Of a DNA stretch of 64,000 nt, positions 11,491-23,939 are shown piece by piece. The notes under the pieces are model-generated. The model was given only the letters and a program-made list of their open reading frames with translations. It was not told the origin of the DNA and did not search any database. Positions within the stretch are counted from its first letter, which is position 1, and every line of letters begins with the position of its first letter. The position numbers and the translations under genes were made by a program. This DNA is from Symbiodinium kawagutii (Eukaryota > Sar > Dinophyceae > Suessiales > Symbiodiniaceae): NCBI GenBank assembly GCA_009767595.1, contig VSDK01018725.1:43616-107615 (forward strand), written 5' to 3'.

Positions 11491-13707
11491 ATGTATGATC
11501 GCATAATTAATCATCTACAATCGCATACTTAATGACATTATGCCCAGTCGTTTGGTAGTTCTGATTCCAGCTGCGCCCTCCCCGAAGCTTTGCCGCCTTC
11601 CCTGCGATCAGTCGGTGGATTCTCGCGATGGCTTTGACAAATTCTATGGCGCCTTGGAACGGATCAGCTGTGATCCTGTCGGTTGGGTGGTTGCTTGCTG
11701 GCTGGCTTGTTTGGCTTGTGTGGTTGGTTGATCTGTTGGTTGGTCATACTGGGTGGTTATGATCCTCGTGGTCAATGAGGATAGTGATGGCTAATGATAC
11801 TAATGATGCTTAGCGATGGTCAGTGATGATGGTTCATTGGTTGGTGCTCATGGTGGTGATGTATGTTGATGTCCTATTGTTGTCCAACGCCAAGTGGTCA
11901 TGAGGACGTTGATGTTGCCCGTGCTACTGATAGTGAAGCCACGGAACCAAAAGAAGCTGACTAGTGAAGCAGGTTGCGCACAAGTTGGATGAATTTAGAA
12001 CTTATTGTTTTCGAATGTATAATATACTTTAATATCCAGTTTGTGTGTGTGCGCACTTGCGTATAGTGGATCAAAATATATACCAGTCCATCCAATGAAC
12101 ATTCTCAACTATCATTAATAAGTATTCAACGCTTACTAACCTAACAACCATAAACCACCAACCATTCTCAAGGATCCTTTGTTCAGATCCATTGCCATGA
12201 GACCAGCGTGCCAGAGACACGTCGAACTGCTTGGCCGCTCCGAGGCATCCCAAGCGGCGCTGCTGCGGAGGAGATGCGTTCCGTTCGATGTTCGAGATGG
12301 CATGGATAAGGATGGCTGGTAAGTGACTTCAATGGGGAACATAAGGGATGAAAGGAAGAACTTAAGACGGACTTTAGGGGAGTCTTGAAGGGAAATTTTA
12401 AGGGTGTCTCTAAGGGAAATTTTCAGGACGTAGAGCTTAGCGGGGAGAAAGGAAGAGCTTGAGCTGGCTGTTGGTTGGGGAGCGATGAGCAGCGAGCCGT
12501 TCGGGGTATCCCATATTGAAGGCCCGTGTAACGGGGGGAGCCAGGCCAGGAGCGGCCCCCAGGAGTGGCCGTTCACCAAATGGCACTGGGAATTTAAGGG
12601 ATTAAGGGAGACTTTAAGGCTTTAAGGGAGACTTACTGTAGATCATTGTGGTTGAGAGTGGTTGATCATGGTCATCAGAAGTTTCTGATGGTTAATAATT
12701 GTTTGGTGAATAGAGGTTGATAGTCGTGATTTCTGGCCAACTAAAAATGACTCTGAAGAAATGATGATCATTAATTTATTGATAAGAGTGGCTGGTAAGC
12801 AACCATGAGAATCAAAATTAATGAAGTAGCAAAAAACCCGGATCAGGACTACTTTGTTGGTTGTCGCTTTGAATAAAATAGTAGGGAAGAAAACAACCAA
12901 CAGTAACCAACTCTTAATCAACAGCAACAACCATCAACAACATGGTTTACCATGGAAGATACCACCATAATCCCGCAATTTGGAGGAAATAATCCTGGCA
13001 AATTGCGGAGGAATTTTGCAGTGGCTTGCCATATCATAAACAGGAACCCATATGCTGTGGTATAATTATCATCATGTGGGCATAGATAGGTCACAACCAA
13101 CAAGACTCCAGAATGGGTAGGTGAACATCCAAATGGTAATCATTAACTACCTCTTGTGGTCATTTGTTCACAAGCGGTACATGGGCTTGACCCAGGGCAT
13201 GACATGTGTTCTTTTTCACCCATGTCGTGCAGGACAGTTCTTCCAGTCCCAAGAAAAGTCAGGAACTGGCAGACGGTGGAGCGTACTTGGCGGGGCGGCC
13301 CCATTCACCAAACTTGAATTATTAAGGCTGTGAAACAGTGAATGATCAAGTAAGTGATCAAGATAAGTGAATGATTTGAATGATTTGATGATCAACTATG
13401 ATCATTGTTACTTGGCTATTGACTGCTACCACCAACCATGACCAAAGGGTAGTCTGCGCACAACAAAGCCGGGGTAATGATGACCATTTTTCCCGCAGGG
13501 TCAATAAGGGTGTGTCCTTGTCGCCATGGTGGTATCTACGGACCATCCAGGTGGATAACCACTGTTCATAGGGAAACCACCAGTGGACTCCAAAATTTTA
13601 TTGTCCAAGATGTTTCAGGTTTTTTGATATGTCATAGACTGTTTTTCAGCGTCTCTCACTTCTTGGGACGTCCAGTGAATATCGATATTCCAGAGCAACA
13701 AAGCTTC
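11491..13707. other. Mostly non-coding stretch
   Basis: Holds AAGGGAAATTTTAAGGG and TTTAAGGGAGACTT repeats at 12340-12635 and weak open frames at 11540-11730, 12136-12300 and 13400-13600. None has clear splice boundaries and none is annotated as an exon. Confidence 0.4.
12340..12636. repeat. Imperfect repeats of an AAGGG-rich unit
   Basis: Units such as TAAGGGAAATTTT and TAAGGGAGACTT recur with irregular spacing on either side of a GC-rich patch at 12430-12570. Confidence 0.5.
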
Positions 13708-13807
13708 CCCTACCCTTCCAGTTACCTCTATGGTAGGTAACCAGCTGGTTTCCACCATTGTGGTTTAGGGTCAGTTACCCACTATAAAGGCAACTGGAAG
13801 GGTAGGG
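13708..13807. repeat. Snap-back inverted repeat, about 100 bp
   Basis: CCCTACCCTTCCAGTTACC at 13708-13726 pairs with GGCAACTGGAAGGGTAGGG at 13789-13807 (18 of 19 bases). Short non-coding loop. A MITE unlike families A-D. Confidence 0.65.
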
Positions 13808-14261
13808 TTCCCTTTTGGAGCCCACTTCCATGACACAAATCCAAGTGAGGGAGTCCGGTTAAGGAGTGCCGCTGCTCGCCGCTGCTCCGTTTTGGCTGCA
13901 GGGACATGAAGGTGGCCAGAAATGAATGGGTAAATACTATCAGCAGCTTGAAGATGAACATGGTTCGGTCACCTGCATTGCTGACGTTCTGGGACAGATT
14001 GGCCGATTCCGCAATGCTTTTCATCAACTTTGAAGTAAATTTCAACCATCTAGGGTACTCCAACATCCGACAAGAATATGATTCGAGTGCACCAGTACCT
14101 TGGGCCAGCAAGGTTTCGAACCAATTTGAACAAACACCATTTGATGGATTTAATTCACAAACCTCCAAAAGGTATAGATGTTCTACTGTGGATAGCTTGG
14201 TGGCGCTTGATGTGATTAACAGATCGAGGCTTTCCGACCTCTCGGACCTCCAGCTTCGGGC

Positions 14262-14399
14262 ATGGAGCCAACTCAGCGTGTGGCGGCCGTGGGGCTCTTG
14301 TTACTGTTTAGTGCTCTCCTTGGCACCGTGCTCTTCAGGCAGACGCAGAGACTTGGGCAGGAAAACTTCGTCGCGATGTTGGAGGTGACAAGTGGTTAA
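14262..14399 (+). CDS. Probable first exon of a membrane-anchored or secreted protein
   Basis: MEPTQRVAAVGLLLLFSALL then GTVLFRQTQRLGQENFVAML and EV. A basic residue followed by about 17 hydrophobic residues is typical of a signal anchor or signal peptide. TTGGAG|GTGACA is a good phase-0 donor at 14385, so the coding exon may end there and the TAA at 14397 lies in the intron. The next exon was not found. A longer overlapping frame (13906-14388) is open but lacks coding character in its last third. Confidence 0.45.
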   Translation: MEPTQRVAAVGLLLLFSALLGTVLFRQTQRLGQENFVAMLEVTSG

Positions 14400-15368
14400 G
14401 CTTGGAATCCTGGTTCAGAGTTAGTAATCCAAAATGGTAAAGTTCAAACTGGTACTAAAGTAATCCAAATTGGTGTTGAAAAGAACAAGCGGTAGGTGGA
14501 TTTCGAGGAATTTTCGATGTTTGCCACATCTTGGATTCCAACATGGTAAAGCATGGCACGGGCTGGAAACTCCATGGGAGTTCCGTGTGTCCAATGTTTG
14601 GACGTCAGGGGGTCATGGAAAGCGAATGTGTCCGTGGATGTTGATGGTCAATGACTGACTATATTAACTATAACCACTAACTATAGTATTTATTTGGTTG
14701 AACAGATGGACTGTGGCAAACCCAGACGTTAGGCATATTATTTTCAGGAGACAAGAGACCATCATTTCTGTTTTTCAAGATGTAAGAAAGTCATAGCACA
14801 ATCACAATCAAGAGCGGAAAACCATGTGCCGAAAGGACCCTGTGCCACAGCCCGCCGTGATCCCCAAATCAGCCAATATGCACCATTTACAGCAATAAAC
14901 CATCGGACTTTTGGGTCCCTATTTTGACAGCGAACCATGTAATCAGCGGGTCACTGCTTCACAATAAACTGTTTGGGGTTGCACAACCAAGTTGCCGAAA
15001 GTGCGCCAGATCGCCGAGTCAGCCAAGTCGGGATCCCCGTGGATAGTGGGCTCAATTTTTTTCAAGGAGCCTGATGTGCCACATGGACTTCAAGCATTGA
15101 TTTTCCTTCACCAGGTAGTAACCTGTGTATGTTGCATTCTTTCGCCGACGACCGCCAATCAACGGGCAGGAATGGCCATCCACTTTTGACTGATGTCTAT
15201 GATGTTGACTTGAGTTTGGGGAAAAGTGAAGCCTTGGCCAGTCATTCCTTACCCTCTCAGATGGTTGTATCACCATGATCTTCCAGCTTTTGTGGGTGAT
15301 ACTCCAAAAACTCAACCTACCAGGTGCTGTTTTCTTGAAATAGCGCTCCCAGTTATCACCCAGCGTAT
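14400..15368. other. Mostly non-coding stretch
   Basis: A half-copy of family A at 14884-14938 (TTGGGTCCCTATTTTGACAG) and weak open frames at 14992-15189. No well-bounded exon. Confidence 0.4.
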
Positions 15369-15434
15369 TCACCATTTATAGTACAGTAATAAGCACACCA
15401 TATTTGTGGGTCCCCAAGTTTGAGAAACCACCAG
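15369..15434. repeat. Family A right half
   Basis: Core plus TCCCCAAGTTTGAGAAACCA; left arm absent. Confidence 0.5.
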
Positions 15435-15498
15435 TTAGTAAATGACTAATTATGGTTGATAGTGATACGTGATCGTTAGTCATTAACAGAACAAGTAA

Positions 15499-15785
15499 AT
15501 GGCCAACCAACCAACCAACCAACCAATCAACCAATCAACCAACCAATCAACCAACCAATCAACCAACCAACCAATCAACCAACCAATCAACCAACCAACC
15601 AATCAACCAACCAATCAACCAACCAATCAACCAACCAACCAACCAATCAACCAATCAACCAACCAACCAATCAACCAACCAACCAATCAACCAACCAATC
15701 AACCAACCAACCAATCAACCAACCAATCAACCAACCAATCAACCAACCAATCAACCAATCAACCAACCAACCAACCAACCAAATA
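15499..15785. repeat. CCAA/TCAA tetranucleotide array
   Basis: About 285 bases of CCAACCAATCAACCAA units. The open frames on both strands (Asn-Gln-Pro-Thr; Trp-Leu-Ile-Gly) are translations of the repeat. Confidence 0.95.
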
Positions 15786-16380
15786 ACATGACCAATCACC
15801 ATCAACCGCCTGCAGCTGCTTGCAAAGCATTCCTCCCTCAGGAACCCTGTGGCCACGACAGCGGACTGGTGCCTGGCCATGAAATCGCTGGAAGCCATGG
15901 CAATCTCGAAGAGCAGTAGGAATCATCGGTGCATAAGTAGGGTAACCAGGGAAATGATGGCGACTGATTCCGTGGTTAATGACGGATATGAATCAATGGC
16001 GGTTAATCATGGTGAATATCTTTTTCTGAAGCAATGGTGGTTCCATGGTTAGTGATGGCTACTGATGATTCAAAAAAGCTGTTCCATGGTTAAAGATGGC
16101 CAATGATGGCAAATGAATCATCATGATCAACCATGGTTAATGATGGCTAATACAATGGTTGATTATAGGGGTTGATTATCAATGATAAGCTTGACAGCAA
16201 TGGAGAAAGAACTTGGAATCAAGCTGGAACATCTGAATTTCAAAAGCCGCCAATTTTCCAGCTGTTGTACTTGAGAGGTGAAACATGTTTAGTCCTCGCA
16301 AATTCATGGCTCTCTTGACTGGACGGTGCTTCTTGTCCAAAAGCAGCAGATGTTCACACTTCATGGCAGTACAGGTTGAT
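15786..16380. other. Non-coding stretch
   Basis: A short GC-rich patch at 15800-15920 is open on both strands; ATGGTTAATGATGGC words follow. No exon defined. Confidence 0.35.
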
Positions 16381-16476
16381 GGTTTTAAAGATGTTTTTTT
16401 CATTTTCCCTAGTGATTACTAACAAATGGCTGGTTGACTCAGATGTTTCACGGGGGTTGAAATCACCAACTAGAGT
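16381..16476. repeat. Family B element
   Basis: TTTCCCTAGTGATTACTAAC core and GGGGTTGAAATCACCAACTA right arm; left arm decayed. Confidence 0.6.
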
Positions 16477-16734
16477 ATCATCATGACATGTACAAATACA
16501 TCCATAGCTGTAGCTGACTGACGGGTGCTATCCACATGATGTCCTCCAGTCCATTGTTGATGATTGGAAAACGTCCATGCTGAAACATGTGACACTTTTC
16601 TACAACTCGTAGTAGGCATCAACAAACATGTGCGCGAACATGTCTCAACAGATTCGGCAACAGGGCTAATAGTGCTCCTACCAGTCATGTTATCCTTCTC
16701 CAGTAGCATCAGTACTGCTACTAGCAACTGACTA

Positions 16735-16824
16735 CTACAGTACCACCACAACCAACACCACCACCACCACAACCACAACTACACCTACTACGACTACTAC
16801 TACCACTACTACTATTACTACTAT

Positions 16825-16898
<74 letters not shown>

Positions 16899-17216
16899 NN
16901 NNNNNNNNNNNNNNNNNNNNNNNNNNNNNNNNNNNNNNNNNNNNNNNNNNNNNNNNNNNNNNNNNNNNNNNNNNNNNNNNNNNNNNNNNNNNNNNNNNNN
17001 NNNNNNNNNNNNNNNNNNNNNNNNNNNNNNNNNNNNNNNNNNNNNNNNNNNNNNNNNNNNNNNNNNNNNNNNNNNNNNNNNNNNNNNNNNNNNNNNNNNN
17101 NNNNNNCCCCTCCTGCTACTGCTCCTGCTCCTGCTCCTGCTCCTGCTGCTGCTGCTGCTGCTGCTGCTGGTACTGCTACTGCTACTGCTACTGCTCCTGC
17201 TGCTGCCGCTGCTACT
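16735..17216. repeat. Trinucleotide array (CTA/CAC, then CTG/CTC) around an assembly gap
   Basis: (ACT)n before and (CTG/CTC)n after a run of N. The minus-strand poly-Ser/poly-Ala open frame through it is a repeat translation. Confidence 0.9.
16899..17106. other. Assembly gap
   Basis: 208 unknown bases, placed inside a trinucleotide array; the true length of the array is unknown. Confidence 0.99.
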
Positions 17217-17930
17217 AAATTTGGAAGAATCTCTAGGAACATAAACGCCTCATTGTGCTTTGAACTCAGCTCTGAGATGATCAGTGCTTTGCAAGGCGGT
17301 CGAAGGGCCTTTGCAAAAAATCCTTCAAGCGGAAACAATGTGTTTTAAACAAATCCTGCTCGTAAGCGAAGAAATTGGTGACCAGCAAAAAGTCATCAAT
17401 CATATTAGAAGTGAATTGAAGCTAGTGCGGCAAAAAAATGAATGATTGAACGATGAGTGTTTCACCATGTTTCACCCATTTCTACAACAAAAACCATTCA
17501 GCCACCGATTTACTGCGGACTGGGTATCATGTTTCCCACTTCAAGAACTGTGTCATTGCTACCCTCAGATGACCTCCAGGCGTCCCATAGTCTCTGCGTA
17601 AACAACTGATCAGCCAAGTCGTAGAAGCACCAAAGATCTACGGAAGAAATGGTGTGTATGTGTGTGTGTGTGTGTTTGTTATCAACCATTGATGAACATT
17701 TACTAATGGTTGATAAAGCATAGGTTGCCCTTCAGTAAGCGTAGTTGAGCATAGATTTACCATCACGGTTGATTGCAGTCAAACTATGTTGAAACAAGGG
17801 TACTGTCACGCGGACAAGCCAAGAGAAGGGATGCCAATGAATGAATTTGCCAAAGTAGATTTTACTGCCACTCTTTTGGTGTTGACTTGGGGATGCGAGC
17901 AAGAATGCACTTGGAAGGAATGATCCACTG
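17217..17930. other. Non-coding stretch
   Basis: A short (TG)n at 17652-17676. No exon or element recognised. Confidence 0.4.
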
Positions 17931-18025
17931 GTTCGTGGTGTGATTGACATTTTGTCCAATTGTATCAACAAATGGTTGGTTGGTTGGCGAGCACATTTTT
18001 CATAGGGGTTGAAACCACCAACCAG
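17931..18025. repeat. Family B TIR element
   Basis: GTGGTGTGATTGACATTTTG near the left end and GGTTGAAACCACCAACCAG at the right. Confidence 0.7.
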
Positions 18026-18255
18026 TGCACCACTTGGAGAAAAAGACCTGCAAAAGTTAGGAACGATCCCTTTTCTGCCTTGATATCCATGAAAGTTCGA
18101 TACAACCAGCATCACACAACATACATGATGCATATTTGTTAGGTGGTCTTAAACATGTTCGCTGCAACCCCAGGTTTGCCCGGGGCCGACGGGTACGTTT
18201 CCCTACTTTCAAATTCCGTCGCAGGGCCGCTGTTTTTGAGCTTCTAGGTTAATAA

Positions 18256-18350
18256 ACCTAAACAACAAACCTAAAACCCTAAACCCTAAAACCTAAAACC
18301 CTAAAACCACAAACCCTAAAACCTTAAACCCTAAAGCCTAAAGTCCTAAA
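18256..18350. repeat. Interstitial telomere-like repeats
   Basis: About 95 bases of CCCTAAA and degenerate AAACCCTAAAACCT units, the plant/dinoflagellate TTTAGGG telomere motif read on the other strand. Confidence 0.8.
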
Positions 18351-18472
18351 CCACAAATCACTGCGTATTGCCAGTGGTTTTGCAACTTCTCTAAGCCATC
18401 TTGACTTTGCACAACGTCCTCCACTGCAGAGTGGCATTTTGTCTCTGGGCGAACCAGGGGGTTGCGGGGAAC

Positions 18473-18555
18473 ATGTTTTGTTTTCCCTAGTATTGGGAAT
18501 GGTTGATTGACTCACTATTTTTATTCAGAGGGGTTAAAGCCACCAACCGGATATA
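18473..18555. repeat. Family B element, shortened
   Basis: GTTTTCCCTAGTATTGGGAA core and GGGGTTAAAGCCACCAACCG right arm. Confidence 0.6.
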
Positions 18556-19283
18556 CTATTACATCATGCGTATTATTCCTGATCAGTAGACCATCCTCAC
18601 AACTTGGGCTGCGGTGTTCGCGGTTTTGAGGTTCCAGCACAATTGCTTTAAGCTCTTGGAGGACGAGAGCTGCACAGTGAGTTCCGCCCGGTCGATAAAT
18701 CCTGTAGATTTGATTGTGGATCACCAGCTATTGAACTAGTAAAACAGGAGCTGGTTAGTTGTTGATTGGTAATTAGCGGTTAATAAACCAGTAAATAATG
18801 GTTAACTCAATGGTTCATGGTTTATAAAGAGCTGGATCTCCCATTGTTCTGATGATGAAATGCAAAGACTTAGTGGCTGACTCTTGAGTGTCCTTTGTTT
18901 CTAAGGATTATCTACTGCATATACACCTCAGACGAGTATTGTCAGCATTGTTCCTTCTTTCATGATCATCAGGAAGTAGCAAGTTTGAAGCAACAAACAC
19001 AAAGTACAAAGTCGAAAGTAGCAAGTAGCCAGACGAAAGCAAGAGGGAAGGAGGAGCTGAGAAGGAGCTGGGAACAATCAAAGAAAACAAGATTTGCAAT
19101 CACAACAGAAACATGTTTCCATTACTCAGGTCTATGATAGCCTTGCTGCGATCCTCAGCTCTTTAAGGATCGCTCTAGCTTCCAAACGTGCTTGGCGAAT
19201 TAATTGCTTTAAGATTGAGGAGGGAACGATTTCCTTGGGGAGAGCCCATGTTGTGCCGCCCGTGGCTTTGCTTTACTCCAACT
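18556..19283. other. Non-coding stretch
   Basis: Weak open frames at 18895-19137 (Lys/Gln/Ser-rich) and 19140-19270; no boundaries defined. Confidence 0.35.
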
Positions 19284-19394
19284 TGGTGGGTTTCTCAAGT
19301 CATGACGGGGTACCCCTAGTTTTCATTCATTAACAAGCATTTCTAGTATCAAACAGTCTATGTTTTAGGGTCCTCCAATTTGGAAAGCACCATT
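19284..19394. repeat. Family A element
   Basis: TGGTGGGTTTCTCAAGTCAT left arm; right arm decayed to TCCAATTTGGAAAGCACCAT. Confidence 0.65.
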
Positions 19395-19677
19395 TGGGTC
19401 TATAAATCCGGTGCACCTAGATGATCTCAGCATATCTTAAAGCTATGAAAAAACCAACGACGACTCCACCGTTTCAGGAGCCCTTGGCAGATCCTCCCTT
19501 TGGCAAGGAGGAGATTCAGAGGCGCCAAGATGTGGATGAGGGGGAGATCTATGTTGTGAACTTCCCCTTCAAATCTTACTGATTTGGTTGGCTTTCTAGG
19601 GGTTATGAGTTATGACTAAGTTATGACCACTAATAGTGGTTAATCATGGGAGATGATTAGCAAAAATAGTGGTCAAA

Positions 19678-19783
19678 CAACTACTGGTTGGTGTTTTGAA
19701 GCATGCTGTATTTTTTTTGGTAATCACTAACAAATCGTTGGTTGACAAATGTTTTGCACATGGGTTGAAACCACCAACCAGTG
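19678..19783. repeat. Family B TIR element
   Basis: CTACTGGTTGGTGTTTTGAA left arm and GGTTGAAACCACCAACCAG right arm. Confidence 0.75.
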
Positions 19784-20095
19784 ATGCTCAGTGTTTCCTC
19801 AATCAATGGTTGCATTTGGTTGGTGATCTCAAATCTTTGGTTTATTTGCAAGTGTACCTGGGAATGATTGTCCAGTTCAGTTGATTCATATGTGTGTTTA
19901 TATATATATTTATATATTTATATACAGTACATATAGGATGGGATGGGCTTCAACCACCAACCAGGATGAAGAGATGGAACGATTCCTTTTCCCGCGTTTT
20001 TTCAACCGTCGTCGCTTGCGAGCCGATGCTGATGCTGATGCTCCCACGGCTTGGACAGCAGGTATGATAAATGATATAGAGGACCACCATAGAAA

Positions 20096-20196
20096 TGAGT
20101 GTTTCTCAAAGTAGGGGTACCCCAAATCACCCTATATCAACCATTTCTAGTAGTAAACCAATCATTTTTTGGGTCCCCTATTTTGAGAAACCACCA
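20096..20196. repeat. Family A TIR element
   Basis: GTGTTTCTCAAAGTAGGGGT left arm and CCCCTATTTTGAGAAACCAC right arm, nearly perfect TIRs; a reference copy. Confidence 0.8.
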
Positions 20197-21112
20197 AATG
20201 GCTAACTATCATTTGTCACCCTTTAGCACTCCCATTTATCAACATGGAGCAACACTAACCACCATGTCAACCAACATTCTGCAACCATTGCTTGTTAACC
20301 ACGATCATTGATGATTGCAATGATGGTTCTTAACGATTCTCATTAGCATTCAAGATTCTCCAATGCTTGCTAACAAATCATTGTTAACCGCTATCATTGA
20401 TGATTGCAATTTTCAACCATTAATGAACCATCATCATTGATGGTTCAATGATGATTAGCCATCATTGCAGCAGCATTCAACCGATCACGAACCATGCTTG
20501 ATGAGGCTTGTCGAGCATTTCCGCGGCAACTTCGATGTGAACCGCTTCTTGGCACCGGCGGTGGTGGGATGATTTCTGTTGGCGCTGGGGATGGTTGCTC
20601 AATAGCTTCAATGGGATTGAAACAACGTTATGACTCAGAACCATTTATGAGCAATAATTTCAACTTGTAAGCAATGACTAATGCAACCAATGACTATGAT
20701 TGTTAATGAATCACAATATAGTAGGCTGTATCACATGGCCAGCAACAAGATCAGAGTTTAGAGGTCACGCCTCGTAATGCAGTTGATGGTGGCGGCCAGA
20801 CTATGTTAAGACTATCAAATTGTTCCTGAGAGCATGTGCATCAACATCCGAACAAAAGCTGGTATGATAGGATAAGACATCTCCGGGAGTATCGAACTAT
20901 AGTTGTAACTTACTTCCGGAAGGCATGCTTGCTGCAGCATTCACGATGCCACCTTCTTGATTCTCAGTGTTTAAGTGTCAAAACAAACCCATTTCGCTGC
21001 ACCAAGTCTTCATCTCCCAGGTAAACATGAGTGCACATGAAAGTATTGTTCAAGTCTGCAATAGACCTTGTGTTATCCGGATTGGTGGATGTTTCAAGTC
21101 TCGAAGATGGTA
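20197..21112. other. Non-coding stretch
   Basis: TGATTGCAATGATGG words at 20300-20480, then unremarkable DNA. No exon supported. Confidence 0.4.
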
Positions 21113-21393
21113 CTCACATTTGAGCCACGCTGAAAACCTCCCCCCGCGTAAGCTGAAACAACGGTCGCGTAAGCTCTGCGTAAGCTTTGGCGTAAGCCAG
21201 GCATTTCCAGGTTGTGTCATATGGAGGCTGCGTAAGCAAAGCCTGCAATGGCGAAAGGTTGCGTAAGCAGCGGCGTAAGCGACACCCCTGCGTAAGCTGA
21301 AACTGCGGTCGCGTAAGCGCCGCGTAAGCTTTCGCGTAAGGCAGTTCTTACGAAATAGGAATCCATCAAGGTTTTCAGCATGGCTCATTTGCC
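21113..21393. repeat. Inverted-repeat element filled with GCGTAAGC motifs
   Basis: TTGAGCCACGCTGAAAACCT at left pairs with AGGTTTTCAGCATGGCTCAT at right. Between them about ten GCGTAAGC words recur at irregular spacing. No known element recognised. Confidence 0.7.
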
Positions 21394-21844
21394 ACCTATT
21401 GGTTCACTCTATGTATTCTTTTCATGGTGATTGTTGCATATCGACATGGCGTTTCAGCCCCCTACCGGTTCACCTATTGGTTCAGTATATCCACATTGAC
21501 TTTTTGTTCACTGCTGACTTGGGTCGCTAATCCCATGAAAAAGCCAAACAGATTCCGCTTCCAAACGGCGGTTGAGCAGGGAATGGAGACATTTCTTCGT
21601 TTAGGGCCCAGCGGTTTATACCCCATGGATGGGAGCTGCGGGCACGAGCAATGGGGATTTTGCTGCCAGTCTTCAGCTATGAAGAGCCATCACTAGATAG
21701 CCCACGACAGCAGCCACCATGGGACTAAGGGGTATTGGCTCAGTTGGATCCCCGCTATTTGGTCACCTGCATGCCAGTCAGCCACCCCCTCTAAAGTATC
21801 TAAAGTACTCCGAAGCACTCAATATCAGTGATCTACCACGTATG

Positions 21845-21953
21845 CTGTGTTTCTCAAGGGATAGGGATACCCCCAAATCATCCAGTTAATCAACATTTTT
21901 AACAGGAATAAATCAACTATTTTGGGGGTTCCCCTTTTTGGAGAAACACCCAT
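21845..21953. repeat. Family A TIR element
   Basis: GTGTTTCTCAAGGGATAGGG left arm and CCCTTTTTGGAGAAACACCC right arm. Confidence 0.75.
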
Positions 21954-22838
21954 GAAATAAGCATTGCTATGAAGTGGACAATCAATCCACGTGAATTTCT
22001 TGTTTGTGAATGGCCGCTCTTCTGTGGTTATAACGTCTATAGGGCCCCCAAGATCAATATTGCTGTGGGTCAAAACCTTGTACCCTCGGCCGTCCCAAGA
22101 ATGAAGAGTGTAGGTAGGTGTTGCGATCTGAACTACCCATTCTTTGGATAGTTGGTGGTTTCTTGGCCATGTCCAACTATTGTTGATGGATGCCTATCAA
22201 TCGTTATTTATGAACTATTTGGCATTTGCGCCGTGCTTGCATCATCTATTCCAACTATTACTGTAAAGGTTATTGTCTCCATTCTTGATAGCCATTCACC
22301 ATCATTGATTAGCCATGTTGTTTTTGTACAACGCATTATTATATGCCCATGTATTTCCTATGAAGAAGATTATCCCCTAGTAAGGGGAAACAGGGGACAA
22401 TCACCATTGACAGGAAATACAGGGGCATATCAACCACCATTTCCACTCTTCAACATTGTTATGCAATCAATTAACCAGTGTTATTAGCAATTAGCCGTCA
22501 AATCACCAATGTGAAACATCATTGACAATAACTATAACTAGCCATCGTTCAGCATGCTGTTACCATCACATTAGCGTTCGTTATCCCCTATTATCAACCA
22601 TCATTAATTAACCATCATGTTAACCAGCATTATACGACCATTGTTTCTTAACTCGACATCGTTGATGATTGCAATGATGAATCCTAACCAGTCTCATGAA
22701 CCATGAACCATGGTCAAGATTCCAGTGATGGTCAATGATAGATCTCAACCATACTCATGAACCATCTTCACCCCCACGGCTAGTAAGTAGTCGCCATGGT
22801 TTCCAGGGGTTAGTTCAGCTACCTTAAAGGGCGTAACA
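21954..22838. other. Non-coding stretch
   Basis: A family C left half at 22062-22100 (TGCTGTGGGTCAAAACCTTG). The rest holds AACCATCATT-type words. No exon supported. Confidence 0.4.
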
Positions 22839-23936
22839 AACTTATAATCATGGTTACAACTTATACAGCTTATAACTTATAATCATGGTTATAATTTATA
22901 TAGCTTATAACTTATAACCATGGTTATCACTTATATAGCTTATAACTTATAACCCTGGTTATAACTTTTACAGCTTATAACTTTTAACCATGGTTATAAC
23001 TTATGAAGCTTATAACTTTTAACTATGGTTATAACTTTTATAGCTTATAACTTTTACCCATGGTTCAAACTAATATAGATTATAACTTTTAAGCATGGTT
23101 ATCACTGATATAGCTCATAACTTTTAACCATGCTAATAACTTATAGAGCTTATAACTTATAACCATAGTTATAACGTATACAGCTTATAACTTTAACCAT
23201 GGTTATAACTGATATAGCTCATAACTTTTAACCATGCTAATAACTTATATAGCTTTTAACTTATAACCATAGTTATAACTTTTATAGCTTATAACTTTTA
23301 CCCATGGTTCTAACTTATGAAGCTTATAACTTTTAACTCTGGTTTTAAATTATAACTTTTATAGCTTATAACTTTTACCCATGGTTCAAACTAATATAGC
23401 TTATAACTTTCAACCATGGTTATAACTGATATAGCTTATAACTTTTAATCATGGTAATAACTTATATAGCTTATACCTTATAACCATAGTTATAACGTAT
23501 ACAGCTTAAAACTTCTAAACATGGTCATATCTTATATAGCTTATCACTTTTAACCATGGTTATAACTTATACAGCTCATAACTTATAACTTTGGCTATAG
23601 CTTTTATAGCTTCTAATTTTTCACCATGGATAGAACTCATATAGCTTATGGTGATAGCTTATACAGCTTATAACTTATAACTTTGGTTAAAACTTATATA
23701 GCTTCAAATTTCTAACCAATAACTTATACAGCTTTGAAAACTTGTAACCATGGTTATAACTTATACAACTTATAACTTTTAACCATGGTTAAAACTTATC
23801 AAGCTTTGAAAACTTGTAACCATGATTATAACTGATATAGCTTATAACTTTTAACTATGGTTATAACTTTTATAGCTTATAACCCCTAACTATGGTTATA
23901 ACTTTTACAGCTTATAACTTTTAACTATGGATCAAA
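22839..23936. repeat. Tandem array of a 35-bp AT-rich unit (array 1)
   Basis: Units of the type ATGGTTATAACTTATATAGC plus TTATAACTTATAACC repeat every 35 bases, with drift and small indels. About 31 units. Confidence 0.9.
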
Positions 23937-23939
23937 TCT

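Noticed and set aside
15499..15898. Asn-Gln-Pro-Thr and Trp-Leu-Ile-Gly repeat proteins
   Set aside because: Translations of the CCAA/TCAA array.
16721..17338. 205-codon minus-strand frame (poly-Ser, poly-Ala)
   Set aside because: It reads through a trinucleotide array and an N gap; pure repeat translation.
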